64,000 nt of DNA. It comes from Streptomyces mashuensis (GTDB lineage: Bacteria > Actinomycetota > Actinomycetes > Streptomycetales > Streptomycetaceae). The DNA lies in NCBI RefSeq assembly GCF_014654785.1, contig NZ_BNBD01000007.1, positions 248,001-312,000 on the forward strand, read 5' to 3'. Under the pieces are notes generated by a model. That model was not told where the DNA came from, made no database searches, and saw only the letters and a list, made by a program, of their open reading frames with translations. A program made the translations under genes and the position numbers. Below are positions 24,395 through 33,717 of the stretch, in pieces. Each line of letters begins with the position of its first letter. Position 1 is the stretch's first letter.

Positions 24395-25794
24395 CGGCCG
24401 CACCGGGGAGGAGCAGGCCACGACGCCTTGGCCAGGTGCTCCACCCGCTCGTGCAGGCGCTCCAGGTACAGCTCGCTCTCCGGTTTCATCAGCACACTGC
24501 GCAGGACGTGAGTGGTGTCGCTGTCCACGACGGCATCGGCGCGGCGGGCGGTGAACGCGCCGGCGGTGACCCGGGCGACGCTGAGGAAGACGGGGTCCTC
24601 CTTGGCGTTCATCCCTCGGTGCAGCACCTCGTGGCTCGCCGTGCCGATCCAGGACAGGCGGGGTGGCGAACTCCCCGGAGCAGCCGGGTGGTACGTCACG
24701 ATGTCGAGTTCGGGAGGCTGGTACGGGTCCAGGTACGGAGAGGCGCCGATCAGCCCGGCCCAGCGGACGGCGGCCCGCCGCCCGGCGGCGAGCACCGCAC
24801 CGAGTCCGTCAGGGGTGAGGGGCAGCAGCTTCAGCGTCAGCCACAGAGCGGCGGCGGCCGCGCCGGAGCGGGAGCACTCGAGACTGATCTCCCCCAGGTG
24901 GGGCCGGCGCGACGTGAAGTACGTGTAGGGCGAGTCGTGCCGGAAGAACCGGGCGACGTCCGGGTCCCCGAACAGCACCGCCCCACAACCGTAGGGCTGC
25001 AGGCCGTGCTTGTGCGGATCGATCGCCACCGAATCGCACTGCGCGAGCGCCCGCAGGGCGTGCGCGGTCTCCGGCGCGACCGACGTCTGCAGCAGCCGGA
25101 AGAAGCCGCCGTAAGCGGCGTCCGCATGGACGCGCGCCCCGTACCGGCGGGCCAGCGGGACGATGCGGTGCAGCGGGTCGACGGCACCCAGCGCCGTCGT
25201 GCCCGTCGTGGCGACGACCGTGCCGGCGACCCCGGTGGCCAGCAGCCGCTCCAGCTCGCCCACGTCCATGCGCCCGCGATCGTCCACCGGCACCGTGTGG
25301 ACCGGGACGCCCAGCAGATGGCACATCCGGGCGTGCGTGTAGTGCGCCTCGACGCTGACGGCCACCCCCGTGCCGGGACGGCTCTCCCGGGCGACGAACA
25401 GGGCTTCGAGATTCGCCTGGGTGCCGCTGCTGGTCAGATGCCCCAGGTGGACCGCGAAACCGGCCATCTCCGCGAGCTGCTCCACCACCTCCTCCTCCAT
25501 GACGGAGGTCGCCGGCCCGCCGTCCAGCGCGTGGTTGTTGGAGTTGACCAGCATCGCGGCCACATAGCCGGCGACCGCCGCCGGGTGCGGCGGCTTGAGC
25601 ATCTGACCCGCATAGCAGGGGTGGAAGAAGGGGTAACTGCCGCGCAGCCGGGCGAGCAGCTCCTCGAACGCCACCGCACAGGCGGCTTCGTCGACCGCCG
25701 TGGCGCTGTGCGCCGCGAACGCGCCGTACGTACGCGCCCACTCCTGGAACGCGTCGACTCCCCGCCCGAGCCAGTACCCCAGCTCCATGCCCAC
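24391..25794 (-). CDS. PLP-dependent group II amino acid decarboxylase
   Basis: A 467-residue member of the tyrosine/glutamate/aromatic decarboxylase family. It has the substrate loop FHPCYAGQMLKPPHP, HLTSSGTQANLEAL in the cofactor site, VHADAAYGGFF, and the Schiff-base lysine in SVAIDPHKHGLQPYG. The cytosolic reaction should be decarboxylation of an L-amino acid to its amine; the HYAGQ-like loop and SPYTYFTSR are most like tyrosine or aromatic decarboxylases of actinobacteria, but the substrate is not fixed by sequence. It is the first gene of the three-gene operon and is divergent from the FAD oxidase gene. It is only distantly similar to the fused decarboxylase downstream. Confidence 0.9.
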   Translation of the reverse strand: MGMELGYWLGRGVDAFQEWARTYGAFAAHSATAVDEAACAVAFEELLARLRGSYPFFHPCYAGQMLKPPHPAAVAGYVAAMLVNSNNHALDGGPATSVMEEEVVEQLAEMAGFAVHLGHLTSSGTQANLEALFVARESRPGTGVAVSVEAHYTHARMCHLLGVPVHTVPVDDRGRMDVGELERLLATGVAGTVVATTGTTALGAVDPLHRIVPLARRYGARVHADAAYGGFFRLLQTSVAPETAHALRALAQCDSVAIDPHKHGLQPYGCGAVLFGDPDVARFFRHDSPYTYFTSRRPHLGEISLECSRSGAAAAALWLTLKLLPLTPDGLGAVLAAGRRAAVRWAGLIGASPYLDPYQPPELDIVTYHPAAPGSSPPRLSWIGTASHEVLHRGMNAKEDPVFLSVARVTAGAFTARRADAVVDSDTTHVLRSVLMKPESELYLERLHERVEHLAKASWPAPPRCGR

Positions 25795-26001
25795 CCCCGG
25801 CGCCGGTCCCCAGTGACCCGGTCACCGTAGCGGTGGAAAATCACTCCATCATGACAATTGGTGGTCATCACCTGAATGAGGGAGAAGATCCCTTATGGGG
25901 GTGCCGGCCCCGGCGTGGGGCGGCCCGGACCGTCCACCGGCGGGGATACCGTGCCCACCGGGGTACGCAGACGCGCGGAAGACCACCGACGGGCGGACGG
26001 A
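25795..26001. promoter_or_regulatory. Divergent promoter region with two palindromes
   Basis: The region separates the decarboxylase operon from the FAD oxidase gene. It contains GTGACC-C-GGTCAC, a perfect palindrome at 25813-25825 just upstream of the decarboxylase start. The imperfect dyad ATGACAATTGGTGGTCAT lies at 25851-25868 in a locally AT-richer stretch. Both look like operators, and the second lies where a shared promoter would be expected. No regulator gene is adjacent, so the binding protein is unknown. Confidence 0.5.
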
Positions 26002-27462
26002 ATGAGCGGCAGCGGGACACCCCGGGAACGGAACTGGGCCGCGGGCCTGGCCGAGTGGCGGGCGCTGCTCGGCACCGGACGGGTCGACGGCACGGCGCAC
26101 GGCCTGGCGGAAGCGGGCCGGTGCACGTTCCCCGGTGCGCCGCCGCCGGTCTGTGTGCTGTGGCCCGCCGACCGCGCCGAGGTGGCGGCCTGCCTGCGGA
26201 TCGCGCACCGGTGGTCCCTTCGGGTCCACCCGGTCAGCACCGGTCGCAACTGGGGGTACGGGTCGGCCTGCCCGCCGAGCTCGCCGGCCGCCCTCATGCG
26301 ACTGGCCGGGCTGGACCGCATCGTCGACTGGGACGACCGGCTCGGCCTCGTCACCGTCGAACCGGGCGTCACCTTCGGCGCCCTGGCCGCCTTTCTGTCC
26401 GCCCGGGGCTCGCGGTGGTGGCCGCCCGCCACCGGCGCCGGCCCCGACGTGTCGGTGCTGGGGAACGCACTGCAGCGTGGCCTCGGGCGGGGGCCGTACC
26501 GGACGATCGCCGACACGACGGCCGGGCTGGAAGCGGTGCTCGCGGACGGCAGGACCGTACGGCTCGCCGGCGGTCCCGGCCCCTCGGCCCAGGGGTTCTT
26601 CCTGCAGGGCGGCCCCGGGGTGGTCACCGCCCTCACCCTGGCGCTGGAACCGGCACCGGAGTACCACCAGCACGTGCTGTTCCGGGTCCGTCAGGGCGGG
26701 GAAGGCACACTGGCGAGGGCCGTCGACGCGGCGCGGGAACTCCTCCGGCGGCACGGGGCGGGGCTCACCGTGGACCTGCTCAACCGGCACCGGACGGGCG
26801 CGGGGGCGGGAGAGCGGTCGCGCCCTCCCGACGTCCTCACCGGCGCGTGGAGCGGACTCGCCGAGATCTGGGCGGACGGCCCCGACGCACTCGCCATGCT
26901 GCGCGACCGTTTGCTCTCCGGCCTCTCCGCGGCGGCCGGCCACTGGCAGCTCGACCCACCGGGCCGCGGCGTACCCGCCCCCGCCGGCCGGGACGGCCTC
27001 GCCTGCGCCTACCGGTACAAGGAGGGCGGCCTTCCGGACGGCGTCCGCCCGGACCCCGACCGGGACGGCTGCGGGGTGCTCTGGTTCGCTCCCACGATCC
27101 CCATGACGGGGGAGGAGGCCGCCCGGACCGTCACGCTGATCGAGCGGACCGTGTCCGCACACGGACTGGAGCCGAGCATGTCGCTCCGGCTCGGACGGCG
27201 GCTGCTGCACTGCGTGACCGGCCTGTTCTGGGACCGCGCGGACGAGGCGACGGAGTCGGCCGCGACCGCTTGCCACCGGCGGCTGGAGGACCTCTGCGGG
27301 CGGCTGGGCGTTCATCCCTACCGGCCCGTCCTCGGACGACTGCCGCAAGGGGCGGTGCACCCGGGCACGCGACGGTTGCTGACCGAGCTGACCGGAGCCC
27401 TGGACCCGAACGGCGTTCTGACGGTCACGACGTACGGCACGTACGGCGAGGAGGCGCGTTGA
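26002..27462 (+). CDS. FAD-linked oxidase, VAO/PCMH family
   Basis: A 486-residue protein with an N-terminal FAD_binding_4 domain. The motif HPVSTGRNWGYGSACP resembles the flavin-binding loop of vanillyl-alcohol oxidase and 4-cresol dehydrogenase, and VTVEPGVTFGAL and a GPDVSVLGNAL segment follow as in that group. The C-terminal cap region is less conserved. These enzymes oxidise para-substituted phenols, amines or alcohols, so a tyramine-like product of the divergent decarboxylase is a possible substrate; this is inference. The ATG at 26002 (MSGSGTPRERN) lies just before the conserved region but has a weak ribosome site; upstream starts at 25951 or 25876 remain possible. The stop overlaps the next start as TTGA. 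Confidence 0.82.
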   Translation: MSGSGTPRERNWAAGLAEWRALLGTGRVDGTAHGLAEAGRCTFPGAPPPVCVLWPADRAEVAACLRIAHRWSLRVHPVSTGRNWGYGSACPPSSPAALMRLAGLDRIVDWDDRLGLVTVEPGVTFGALAAFLSARGSRWWPPATGAGPDVSVLGNALQRGLGRGPYRTIADTTAGLEAVLADGRTVRLAGGPGPSAQGFFLQGGPGVVTALTLALEPAPEYHQHVLFRVRQGGEGTLARAVDAARELLRRHGAGLTVDLLNRHRTGAGAGERSRPPDVLTGAWSGLAEIWADGPDALAMLRDRLLSGLSAAAGHWQLDPPGRGVPAPAGRDGLACAYRYKEGGLPDGVRPDPDRDGCGVLWFAPTIPMTGEEAARTVTLIERTVSAHGLEPSMSLRLGRRLLHCVTGLFWDRADEATESAATACHRRLEDLCGRLGVHPYRPVLGRLPQGAVHPGTRRLLTELTGALDPNGVLTVTTYGTYGEEAR

Positions 27463-28376
27463 CAGATGCGGCCGGCTCCCCGTTCGGTGCGGTGCACGAG
27501 ACGCACGAGGTGTCGGCGCTCCGCGTACGTCTCCACGGGCGACTGCTGGAGGTCGTGCGGCAACTGCCCGACGCGCTGGCGGGACCGGTCCGCGAGGAGA
27601 TCTGCTCCCACGGCCGGAGCGCGCGGCACGAGACGGGCGACTTCTTCGCCCGCTTCCCCGCGCCGGTCTGGTCCTTCCTGAGCTGGGTGCCGTCGGCGCG
27701 GACGGCCGACGCCGAACGGGCCCAGGCGCTCGCCCTGTTCCTGCACCTGTGGGACGACCACCTCGCCGACGGACGGCTGGCGTCCACGGCCGCCGCCCGG
27801 CGGCTGCGCGCCGCGGCCTGGGCGGAGTGGGAATGCTCAGCCCGCGCGGCGTGCCGGGCGTGGGGGGTGCCGGACCGCCCGGTGGCCGAGGCCGGCGCGT
27901 GCTACCTGCGTTCGGTGAGCCCGGCGGGCGGTGCCGGGCAGCCGGGGGCCGGGGCCCACCTGCGGTCGGCAGCGCGGCAGGCGGCCATGTGGGTGCTGCT
28001 GCCACGGGCCCTGGAGCAGGCCCGCGCCACGGGCCCCGGCCTGGCCCGCGCGGTCCGCGGGTTCTGTCTGGCCTGGCGGATCGTGGACGACCTGTGGGAC
28101 GTCGCGGAGGACGCCGCCGCCGGGGTCCGCACCACGGTGTGGTGGGAGCTTCCCCGCGACGCCCGCGCCCTGTGGGACGAGCGCCCGGGCCCGTGGCGGA
28201 TGCCCGAGCTGAGGGAGACGATCGGCCGGCTGGGCATCGACGGCCGGCTGCGCGCCCGGGCCGTACGGTTGCTGACCCGTGCGGTCCGCGACGCCGAACG
28301 GGCCGGGCTGCCGGGCTTGGCCGTGGAGCTGCGGACCGCGACGGTGGGCGTCACAGGCTCTGCGCCGCTTTGGTGA
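27459..28376 (+). CDS. Isoprenoid-synthase-fold protein
   Basis: A 305-residue, Trp- and Ala-rich helical protein with two Asp-rich motifs at the expected spacing for class I isoprenoid synthases: LFLHLWDDHLADG near residue 95 and FCLAWRIVDDLWDVAED near residue 210. The second is close to the second motif of trans-prenyl diphosphate synthases, while the NSE triad of typical terpene cyclases is not evident. It may bind a prenyl diphosphate as cyclase, transferase or inactive homologue. The TTG start at 27459 follows GAGGAGG and overlaps the FAD oxidase stop. The last 26 bases overlap the convergent gene that ends the polyprenyl synthase operon. Confidence 0.7.
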   Translation: MTDAAGSPFGAVHETHEVSALRVRLHGRLLEVVRQLPDALAGPVREEICSHGRSARHETGDFFARFPAPVWSFLSWVPSARTADAERAQALALFLHLWDDHLADGRLASTAAARRLRAAAWAEWECSARAACRAWGVPDRPVAEAGACYLRSVSPAGGAGQPGAGAHLRSAARQAAMWVLLPRALEQARATGPGLARAVRGFCLAWRIVDDLWDVAEDAAAGVRTTVWWELPRDARALWDERPGPWRMPELRETIGRLGIDGRLRARAVRLLTRAVRDAERAGLPGLAVELRTATVGVTGSAPLW

Positions 28377-31300
28377 GCGCGCAGTTCTTGATGAAGTCCT
28401 TGAGGCCCTTGGCCACGTCCTTGAAGAGCACGTCCGGGTTCTTGAGGAGGTAGGACGGGATGTCCTCCCACCTGCCGATGGAGAAGGCCGCGTTCAGCGG
28501 GAAATTCAGGGACCCCAGCCCCAGCTCGACGGTGCACGTCGCCGTCAGGGAGGCCGCACACCCCCGCCCGTCGATCGCGAAGGCGGCCGCGGCGGAGACT
28601 CTGACGCCCACCTGTCCCTTGGGAATCGTGATGCCCTTGCCGACCGGGATGTCCTTGGCGAGCCTCACGGTGAGGTCCAGGTACAGCGAGGCCGACGCCT
28701 GAAGCCTGCCGTCGCGGTAGGTGCACTGCACCTGGCTCCGGAGGAGCACCAGGTCGGCGCGCCACAGGAAGTACCAGCCGGTGGGGCGGAGCTCGATCCG
28801 GACGTTCGCGTGCGCGCCGAGCAGCTTGACGCCGGCCGCGAGGTGGAAGATGCGGCGCTCCGGGTCGTTCTTCTGGATCTGCCGGGTGTCCAGGAAGTAG
28901 CTGGGCCCGGTCCGCTCGTTCGCGCCGTGGATCCTCAGCACGGAGCCCACGACGACCGGTTTGTCGATGGCGTTGGCGGCGTGGATGCCCTCGGGTGCGA
29001 CGCCCAGCGCGAAACGCCAGTTGACACCGAAGATGTCCACGTCACCCCGGGCGGCCAGCCCCGGCCCCCACTTCTCCTTGAGCGGTGGCGGGGACTGCCA
29101 TTCCTTGTCTTTGGCGACGAAGACGACCTGGAGCTCGCGCAGGACGATGCCGTCGAGCACCGCCTTCAGCCACGCCGGTGCGCTCGCGTCCGGGGCGAAG
29201 GTGCGCAGGATGTCCCAGAGCGACACCCCGGTGCGGCTCGGCGCGAGCTGCTTGCGGCCGGCCCCGGCGGTGGCGAGCAGGGAGAACCGGAAGACGTCGA
29301 CGTACGGCTCGCCCGCATAGCCGCCGTGCACGTCCAGGACGAGCGAGGCCCTGCCGACCTTGATCTTGCCGCCCATCCCCAGCGTGAGCCCGCCTGAGGC
29401 GGCGTAGCCGGCCTCGACGTAGAAATGCGCCACATCCAGGTGCCGGATGCCCAGGGCGTCGCGCCACAGGGGACCGTCCTCCGGTGGCTTCTCCCACTTG
29501 GCCGGCTCGAGGCAGACCTTGCGCAGCCCGGGATCGAGGCCGGGGGCGAGATGGCCGGTCGACGGCCGGTCGACGGGGGCGTCCAGGGCGAACGCGACCG
29601 CTGCCGGATCCCCCCGGCCGGCCGCTTCCGTGGCGGCGGCGTTGAGCACGAGGAAGATCCGGAACGCCGGGTTCTTGAGGGAGAGCATGCCGCCGGCCGT
29701 GAGGACCAGGGGCTGCGGGGTGCCCGTGACCGTGGGGACGCTGAAGGCCAGCGAGGTGCGCAGCGCGGCTTTCATGTGCACCGGGGTGAGGGCGAGTTTC
29801 AACGGGCCCAGGCCTTTGATGACCGCGTTGCCCTGGGCGACCTCCGCCACGAACGTCGTGTCACCGATGGACGAGGCGATCAGCGCGCGGACCGGGACGC
29901 CTCCGCCGTCGGAGAAGAGCTTGGACAGTGGCGCCAGTACCCCGCCGAACCGGACTCGTCCGAAGAAGGTGACGCCTCGCTCCAGTTCCTTCGGCACGGT
30001 GTCGGGCAGCTTGTCCCCGGTGGGCTTGATCCCGTCCCGGGTGCACACGGCGAATCCGGCGTCCTGGAAGGCGATGCCCTTCAAGGCGTCCCCCAGCGCC
30101 CGCCGCCACGCCGTGACGTCCGCCGGCGACCAGGTGCCCGGATACCACAACGCAGCGGCGAACAGCGCCCCGGTGCTGTCCCGTCCGGCCCGTCCGAAGC
30201 AGGTGAACTGCGCGGAGCCGACCTGCGCCCGGGTGCGGAGTACCAGGTCGTACGCCGTCGGCGGACCGGCGGGGGCCGTTCCGCCGTCCGCGAGCCCCGT
30301 GGGTCCGACGGTGAGCTCGACCTGGGGCTTGACCAGGGCCACGGTCAGCCCGGGCGGAAGTTGCGGCGCCTGCTCGCCGAGCAGGGCCGCCAGCAGGCGT
30401 TCCAGCCGGAGGTCGGCGAGTTCTCCACCGATGGCGAAGCGGCCGGGGAAGCGCAGTGCGGCGTCGAAGGAGACGGCCCGTGTGCCGCCGCCGGCCGGTC
30501 CCATGCGGGCCCGGGCGGACAGCTCCCCGGTGAACCGGCTGCCCTTCGCGTACCCGGTGCCCTTCCCGTAGTCCACTTTGAGGACCGCCTTGTCCAGGAC
30601 CATCTCGGCCCCGGCGACGCCGAACCGCCAGTCGCCCCCGACGCCCGCTTCGAAGGAGAACTCCTTCGCCTTGGCGGTGGCGCGCAGGGTGGTGACGACG
30701 AGCCCGGGCAACTGGTCGACGTTCGTGTCCGGGCTGAAGAAGCGGACGACGTCCTTGACCGGGAGAGCGGCGCCCTTCGCCAGGGTGAGCGAGAATTCCC
30801 CCGGGGGGATGACGGCACGGGCCTGGAGGGCCGTGCTGCCGGGGATGAGCAGCTCCCCCGTACCGGTGACGGTGGTGGAGCGTGGTGGGCCGGACTTCGC
30901 CAGGGGGTACTCGGCGCTGAGGTCGGCGCCCACGTTCTGGAGGACGAGCCGGCCGTCGACCAGCTGCCACGAGGCGGCCTGCGCCGGTGACACCCGTGCC
31001 GTGAGCCGGGTGAGGGCGGCGGCCGGTCCCTTGCCGAGCCTGGACGGATCCAGGTGGAGGGCGAGGCCGCTGAGCCGGACCGTCCTGCCGATGCCGAAAC
31101 CGTCCTTGAGCCGCTTCATGGCGTCGGCGGTGCCGTTCCAGCCCGCCAGGGCGTCCCGGCCCATCGTGGGGAGCGTGTCCGCGATGAAGGTGAGGCCCTT
31201 GGCCGGGTTGCTGGTCGGTGCGCTGAGCACGATCCCGGTCCGGGGGCCGATCCGCAGGGCTGCGACGAGCCGCAGCTCGTAGCTCTCGCCGGGCAGGGCG

Positions 31301-31968
31301 TCCGAGGCTGTCTTCGTACACGAACCGGCGGCCAGGTGAAAGGAGCCGTCGATGGCCTCGACCTCCTTGGCCGGTGACCGGAGCCTGACCAGCGGTGCCG
31401 TGAGGTCCAGGTCGTCGTCCACCCCGGCCGGTCCGGGGAGGACCGGTCCGCTGAGGCGGAAGGTACCTTCGCCGACTTCCAGGAGACGGATCAGACCGGT
31501 CAGCCGGCGGGGGAGTTCGGTGGCGGTGCTGAGGAAGGTGAGGCCGGGGGCGAGTACGGGCCCGCCACCGTGCGCGCTGCGCTGATGGGAGGTGAAGAGG
31601 AAGGCCGGTGGCTTGCGCCAGGCGAGCTTGTCGAGGTCCGTGCCCGCCAGACCGCCGAACGACTGGCCGAACCGCCACGTCACCGGCAGCGCGAAGGGCA
31701 GGTGCAGGGTGGGCTCGCCGTTTTTGAGGCCGATCTCCAGGCCCGTCACCGGCTGGTCCGCCACGCGGAGGACCGTCATGGTCCCGCTGAGCACGACGGC
31801 TCCGCCGGGACCGTCCTCGCTGCGGAGGTCTCCGACCACCAGGCTCCCTCCCAGCCAGACGCGGAGCAGCCGGGCCGCCGTGCCGTCGCCGAGCCGGTCG
31901 GCGGGCAGGGTGAGCGTGCCGCCCTTGGTGCAGTCCTTGAGCAGGGCGCGGAGCTTTTCCGGGGTCAT
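28351..31968 (-). CDS. Giant beta-rich protein of unknown function (last gene of operon)
   Basis: A 1205-residue protein with no signal peptide and no recognised enzyme motif. It is built of alternating beta strands rich in Leu, Val, Gly and Asp and has internally similar stretches, for example VRFFSPDTNVDQLPGLVV near residue 405 and ILRTFAPDASAPAWLKAVL near 920. This style recalls large repetitive lipid-transfer or structural proteins (DUF6603-like proteins are one comparison to test). The ATG overlaps the stop of the upstream gene as ATGA, so translation is coupled. The 3' end overlaps the convergent isoprenoid-synthase-like gene by 26 bases. Function is unknown. Confidence 0.8.
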   Translation of the reverse strand: MTPEKLRALLKDCTKGGTLTLPADRLGDGTAARLLRVWLGGSLVVGDLRSEDGPGGAVVLSGTMTVLRVADQPVTGLEIGLKNGEPTLHLPFALPVTWRFGQSFGGLAGTDLDKLAWRKPPAFLFTSHQRSAHGGGPVLAPGLTFLSTATELPRRLTGLIRLLEVGEGTFRLSGPVLPGPAGVDDDLDLTAPLVRLRSPAKEVEAIDGSFHLAAGSCTKTASDALPGESYELRLVAALRIGPRTGIVLSAPTSNPAKGLTFIADTLPTMGRDALAGWNGTADAMKRLKDGFGIGRTVRLSGLALHLDPSRLGKGPAAALTRLTARVSPAQAASWQLVDGRLVLQNVGADLSAEYPLAKSGPPRSTTVTGTGELLIPGSTALQARAVIPPGEFSLTLAKGAALPVKDVVRFFSPDTNVDQLPGLVVTTLRATAKAKEFSFEAGVGGDWRFGVAGAEMVLDKAVLKVDYGKGTGYAKGSRFTGELSARARMGPAGGGTRAVSFDAALRFPGRFAIGGELADLRLERLLAALLGEQAPQLPPGLTVALVKPQVELTVGPTGLADGGTAPAGPPTAYDLVLRTRAQVGSAQFTCFGRAGRDSTGALFAAALWYPGTWSPADVTAWRRALGDALKGIAFQDAGFAVCTRDGIKPTGDKLPDTVPKELERGVTFFGRVRFGGVLAPLSKLFSDGGGVPVRALIASSIGDTTFVAEVAQGNAVIKGLGPLKLALTPVHMKAALRTSLAFSVPTVTGTPQPLVLTAGGMLSLKNPAFRIFLVLNAAATEAAGRGDPAAVAFALDAPVDRPSTGHLAPGLDPGLRKVCLEPAKWEKPPEDGPLWRDALGIRHLDVAHFYVEAGYAASGGLTLGMGGKIKVGRASLVLDVHGGYAGEPYVDVFRFSLLATAGAGRKQLAPSRTGVSLWDILRTFAPDASAPAWLKAVLDGIVLRELQVVFVAKDKEWQSPPPLKEKWGPGLAARGDVDIFGVNWRFALGVAPEGIHAANAIDKPVVVGSVLRIHGANERTGPSYFLDTRQIQKNDPERRIFHLAAGVKLLGAHANVRIELRPTGWYFLWRADLVLLRSQVQCTYRDGRLQASASLYLDLTVRLAKDIPVGKGITIPKGQVGVRVSAAAAFAIDGRGCAASLTATCTVELGLGSLNFPLNAAFSIGRWEDIPSYLLKNPDVLFKDVAKGLKDFIKNCALTKAAQSL

Positions 31969-33650
31969 TTCAGCCGGTCCCCGATCGCTGCTCTGGCATA
32001 TTTCGTCAGGGTCCGGGAAATTCCGTCCCGCCGGTCGTCCGCCTGCTTCCCCACGATGCCGATCAGGAGCTTTTTGACCGCTGGTTTCTGGAGGATGCCA
32101 TTGACAGTTCTGATGATGTCGCCCGTGCCGATGAGCTTCACCGTGAGCCCGTCGGGGTCGAGCCCCAGCCGGGCCCTCGCCAGGTCGATCCTCAGCCCGT
32201 CGGAGTCCTGTCCGGAGAAGGTCAGGCCCGCGGTCACCGAAGGCCGGTCGGCGGTGATGACGAGCTCGGCGTCCCGCTTCGGCGGGAAGTCGTCGTCGTT
32301 GTATGCGATGTGGACGTCGGCTGCGAAGGAGAGCGGAGGCTCGGGAATCCGGGGCCTGCCGGTGATCCGGCCGAAATCGATGCGGAACTCGGTGCCCCTG
32401 GGAATCAGCCGGGTGCCGTCGACGGGCACGAGCAGGTTGGCGAGGCCGTTGATCGTGGTCTTCCTCAGTTCGATCCGCACCGAGAGGTCGTCGTCGATCC
32501 GGTGTCTGCCGAGGTCTGCCGTCCCCAGGGCCCAGGGCTGAAGGACGGGGTCGCGGACGGAGAGGATCACCGAGGGCGGATGGAACCCCGATGCGCTGTC
32601 GTTCAGTGCGGCACGACCCCGGTCGAACAGGTACAGATCGACCGCGGTCGCCTCACCGTCTCCCCCGGAATCACGAGGAGCGGGCGGGGAGGTGCCGAGC
32701 ACGCCGTTGAGAGACGAGAGGACGTGGCCGGTCAGCGCCTTGCTGATGAATTCGAGGTTCTTGGACGTGTTGAGGGAGTCCAGCAGCCGGCGGCTCAACT
32801 CCTTCTGGGCCTCGTCGCTCTGGAAGAGCATCTTGACGGATTTCTTCCAGGACTCGACCGTCCTGCCTCTGATGTGCTTTCCCGCCTCGATGGTGAGCTT
32901 CTTCTCGTCCAGAACGAAGCGCGGTGCGGCCGGGACCCCGATCCGTGTGATCGCGACGGCGGGCACCCGGTCCTTGCCGCTGCCGGCCACTGTGGCGCTG
33001 ATGTGCACGTCGAAGGAGACACCCGTCACCTCCAGCGTGAACTCTCCCTGCCCCTGGACGGTCATCACGGGCCAGCTGAAGTTCAGCGGCGGGTTGTTCA
33101 GCTTCCGTCCGGTCGGGGGGTACGGCTTCGGCTCCTGGCGGTTTTGGGGGACATCCGCGGCGCACACCTGCTGGTCGAGGGTGTAGCGGCCGGTGATGGT
33201 GATGCCGGCGGGGATGCCTGGTTTCTTGTAGGCCCCGAAGGTGATGGGCAGGACGCAGGTGTAGCCGTCGCGGCCGGACTTGAGATCGCGGACCTCGCCG
33301 AGCCTGGCGTTCTCCAGGCCGGTCACCCTCACCTTGCTGAACGCGAGCGTGGGGAACTCCTTGCCCTTGAGCGGGCTGCTGGTCAGGCCCTCGACCTCTT
33401 TGAGCCTGTCCTTCCCCAGCGCGACGGTGAGGACGGCCCACCAGCTGTCCGCGATCGTCTCGGCCATCGTCCTGCCGGGTTCGCCGCCGAGTGTCCCAAG
33501 GTCCCACTTCGGCGCGGTGACCGGCAGGAGGGGCGCTCCACCGTCGTGACGGGCCTCCTTGAGCACCTTCGGCAGCCAGTACTTGCCGGTCTCGTCGTTC
33601 ACTCGCTTGTGCATGGTCCGGTAGACGAACCGGAACAGGGCGTCGCCCAT
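31965..33650 (-). CDS. Unknown beta-rich operon protein, possible TULIP-like
   Basis: A 561-residue protein beginning MGDALFRFVYRTMHKRV, with no signal peptide and no known catalytic motif. It consists of long amphipathic strands (for example FTLEVTGVSFDVHISATVAG and LSVRIELRKTTINGLANLL) with a helical segment around residues 260-330. The layout would suit a lipid-binding beta-barrel of the TULIP type, but I cannot show homology. The ATG at 33650 follows a strong GGAGGAA site; the frame is open further upstream without conserved sequence. The stop overlaps the start of the 1205-residue gene. The neighbouring polyprenyl synthase gene is 67 bases upstream in the operon. Confidence 0.78.
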   Translation of the reverse strand: MGDALFRFVYRTMHKRVNDETGKYWLPKVLKEARHDGGAPLLPVTAPKWDLGTLGGEPGRTMAETIADSWWAVLTVALGKDRLKEVEGLTSSPLKGKEFPTLAFSKVRVTGLENARLGEVRDLKSGRDGYTCVLPITFGAYKKPGIPAGITITGRYTLDQQVCAADVPQNRQEPKPYPPTGRKLNNPPLNFSWPVMTVQGQGEFTLEVTGVSFDVHISATVAGSGKDRVPAVAITRIGVPAAPRFVLDEKKLTIEAGKHIRGRTVESWKKSVKMLFQSDEAQKELSRRLLDSLNTSKNLEFISKALTGHVLSSLNGVLGTSPPAPRDSGGDGEATAVDLYLFDRGRAALNDSASGFHPPSVILSVRDPVLQPWALGTADLGRHRIDDDLSVRIELRKTTINGLANLLVPVDGTRLIPRGTEFRIDFGRITGRPRIPEPPLSFAADVHIAYNDDDFPPKRDAELVITADRPSVTAGLTFSGQDSDGLRIDLARARLGLDPDGLTVKLIGTGDIIRTVNGILQKPAVKKLLIGIVGKQADDRRDGISRTLTKYARAAIGDRLK

Positions 33651-33717
33651 GGGATTCCTCCAAGAGGTCGTGTGAGCCGAGCGGACCCCCCTCCTGCCGA
33701 CGCGGTCGTGGGCCGGC

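Noticed and set aside
27459..28376. A normal terpene cyclase or squalene/phytoene synthase
   Set aside because: It has two Asp-rich motifs, but no NSE triad and no clear phytoene-synthase signature.
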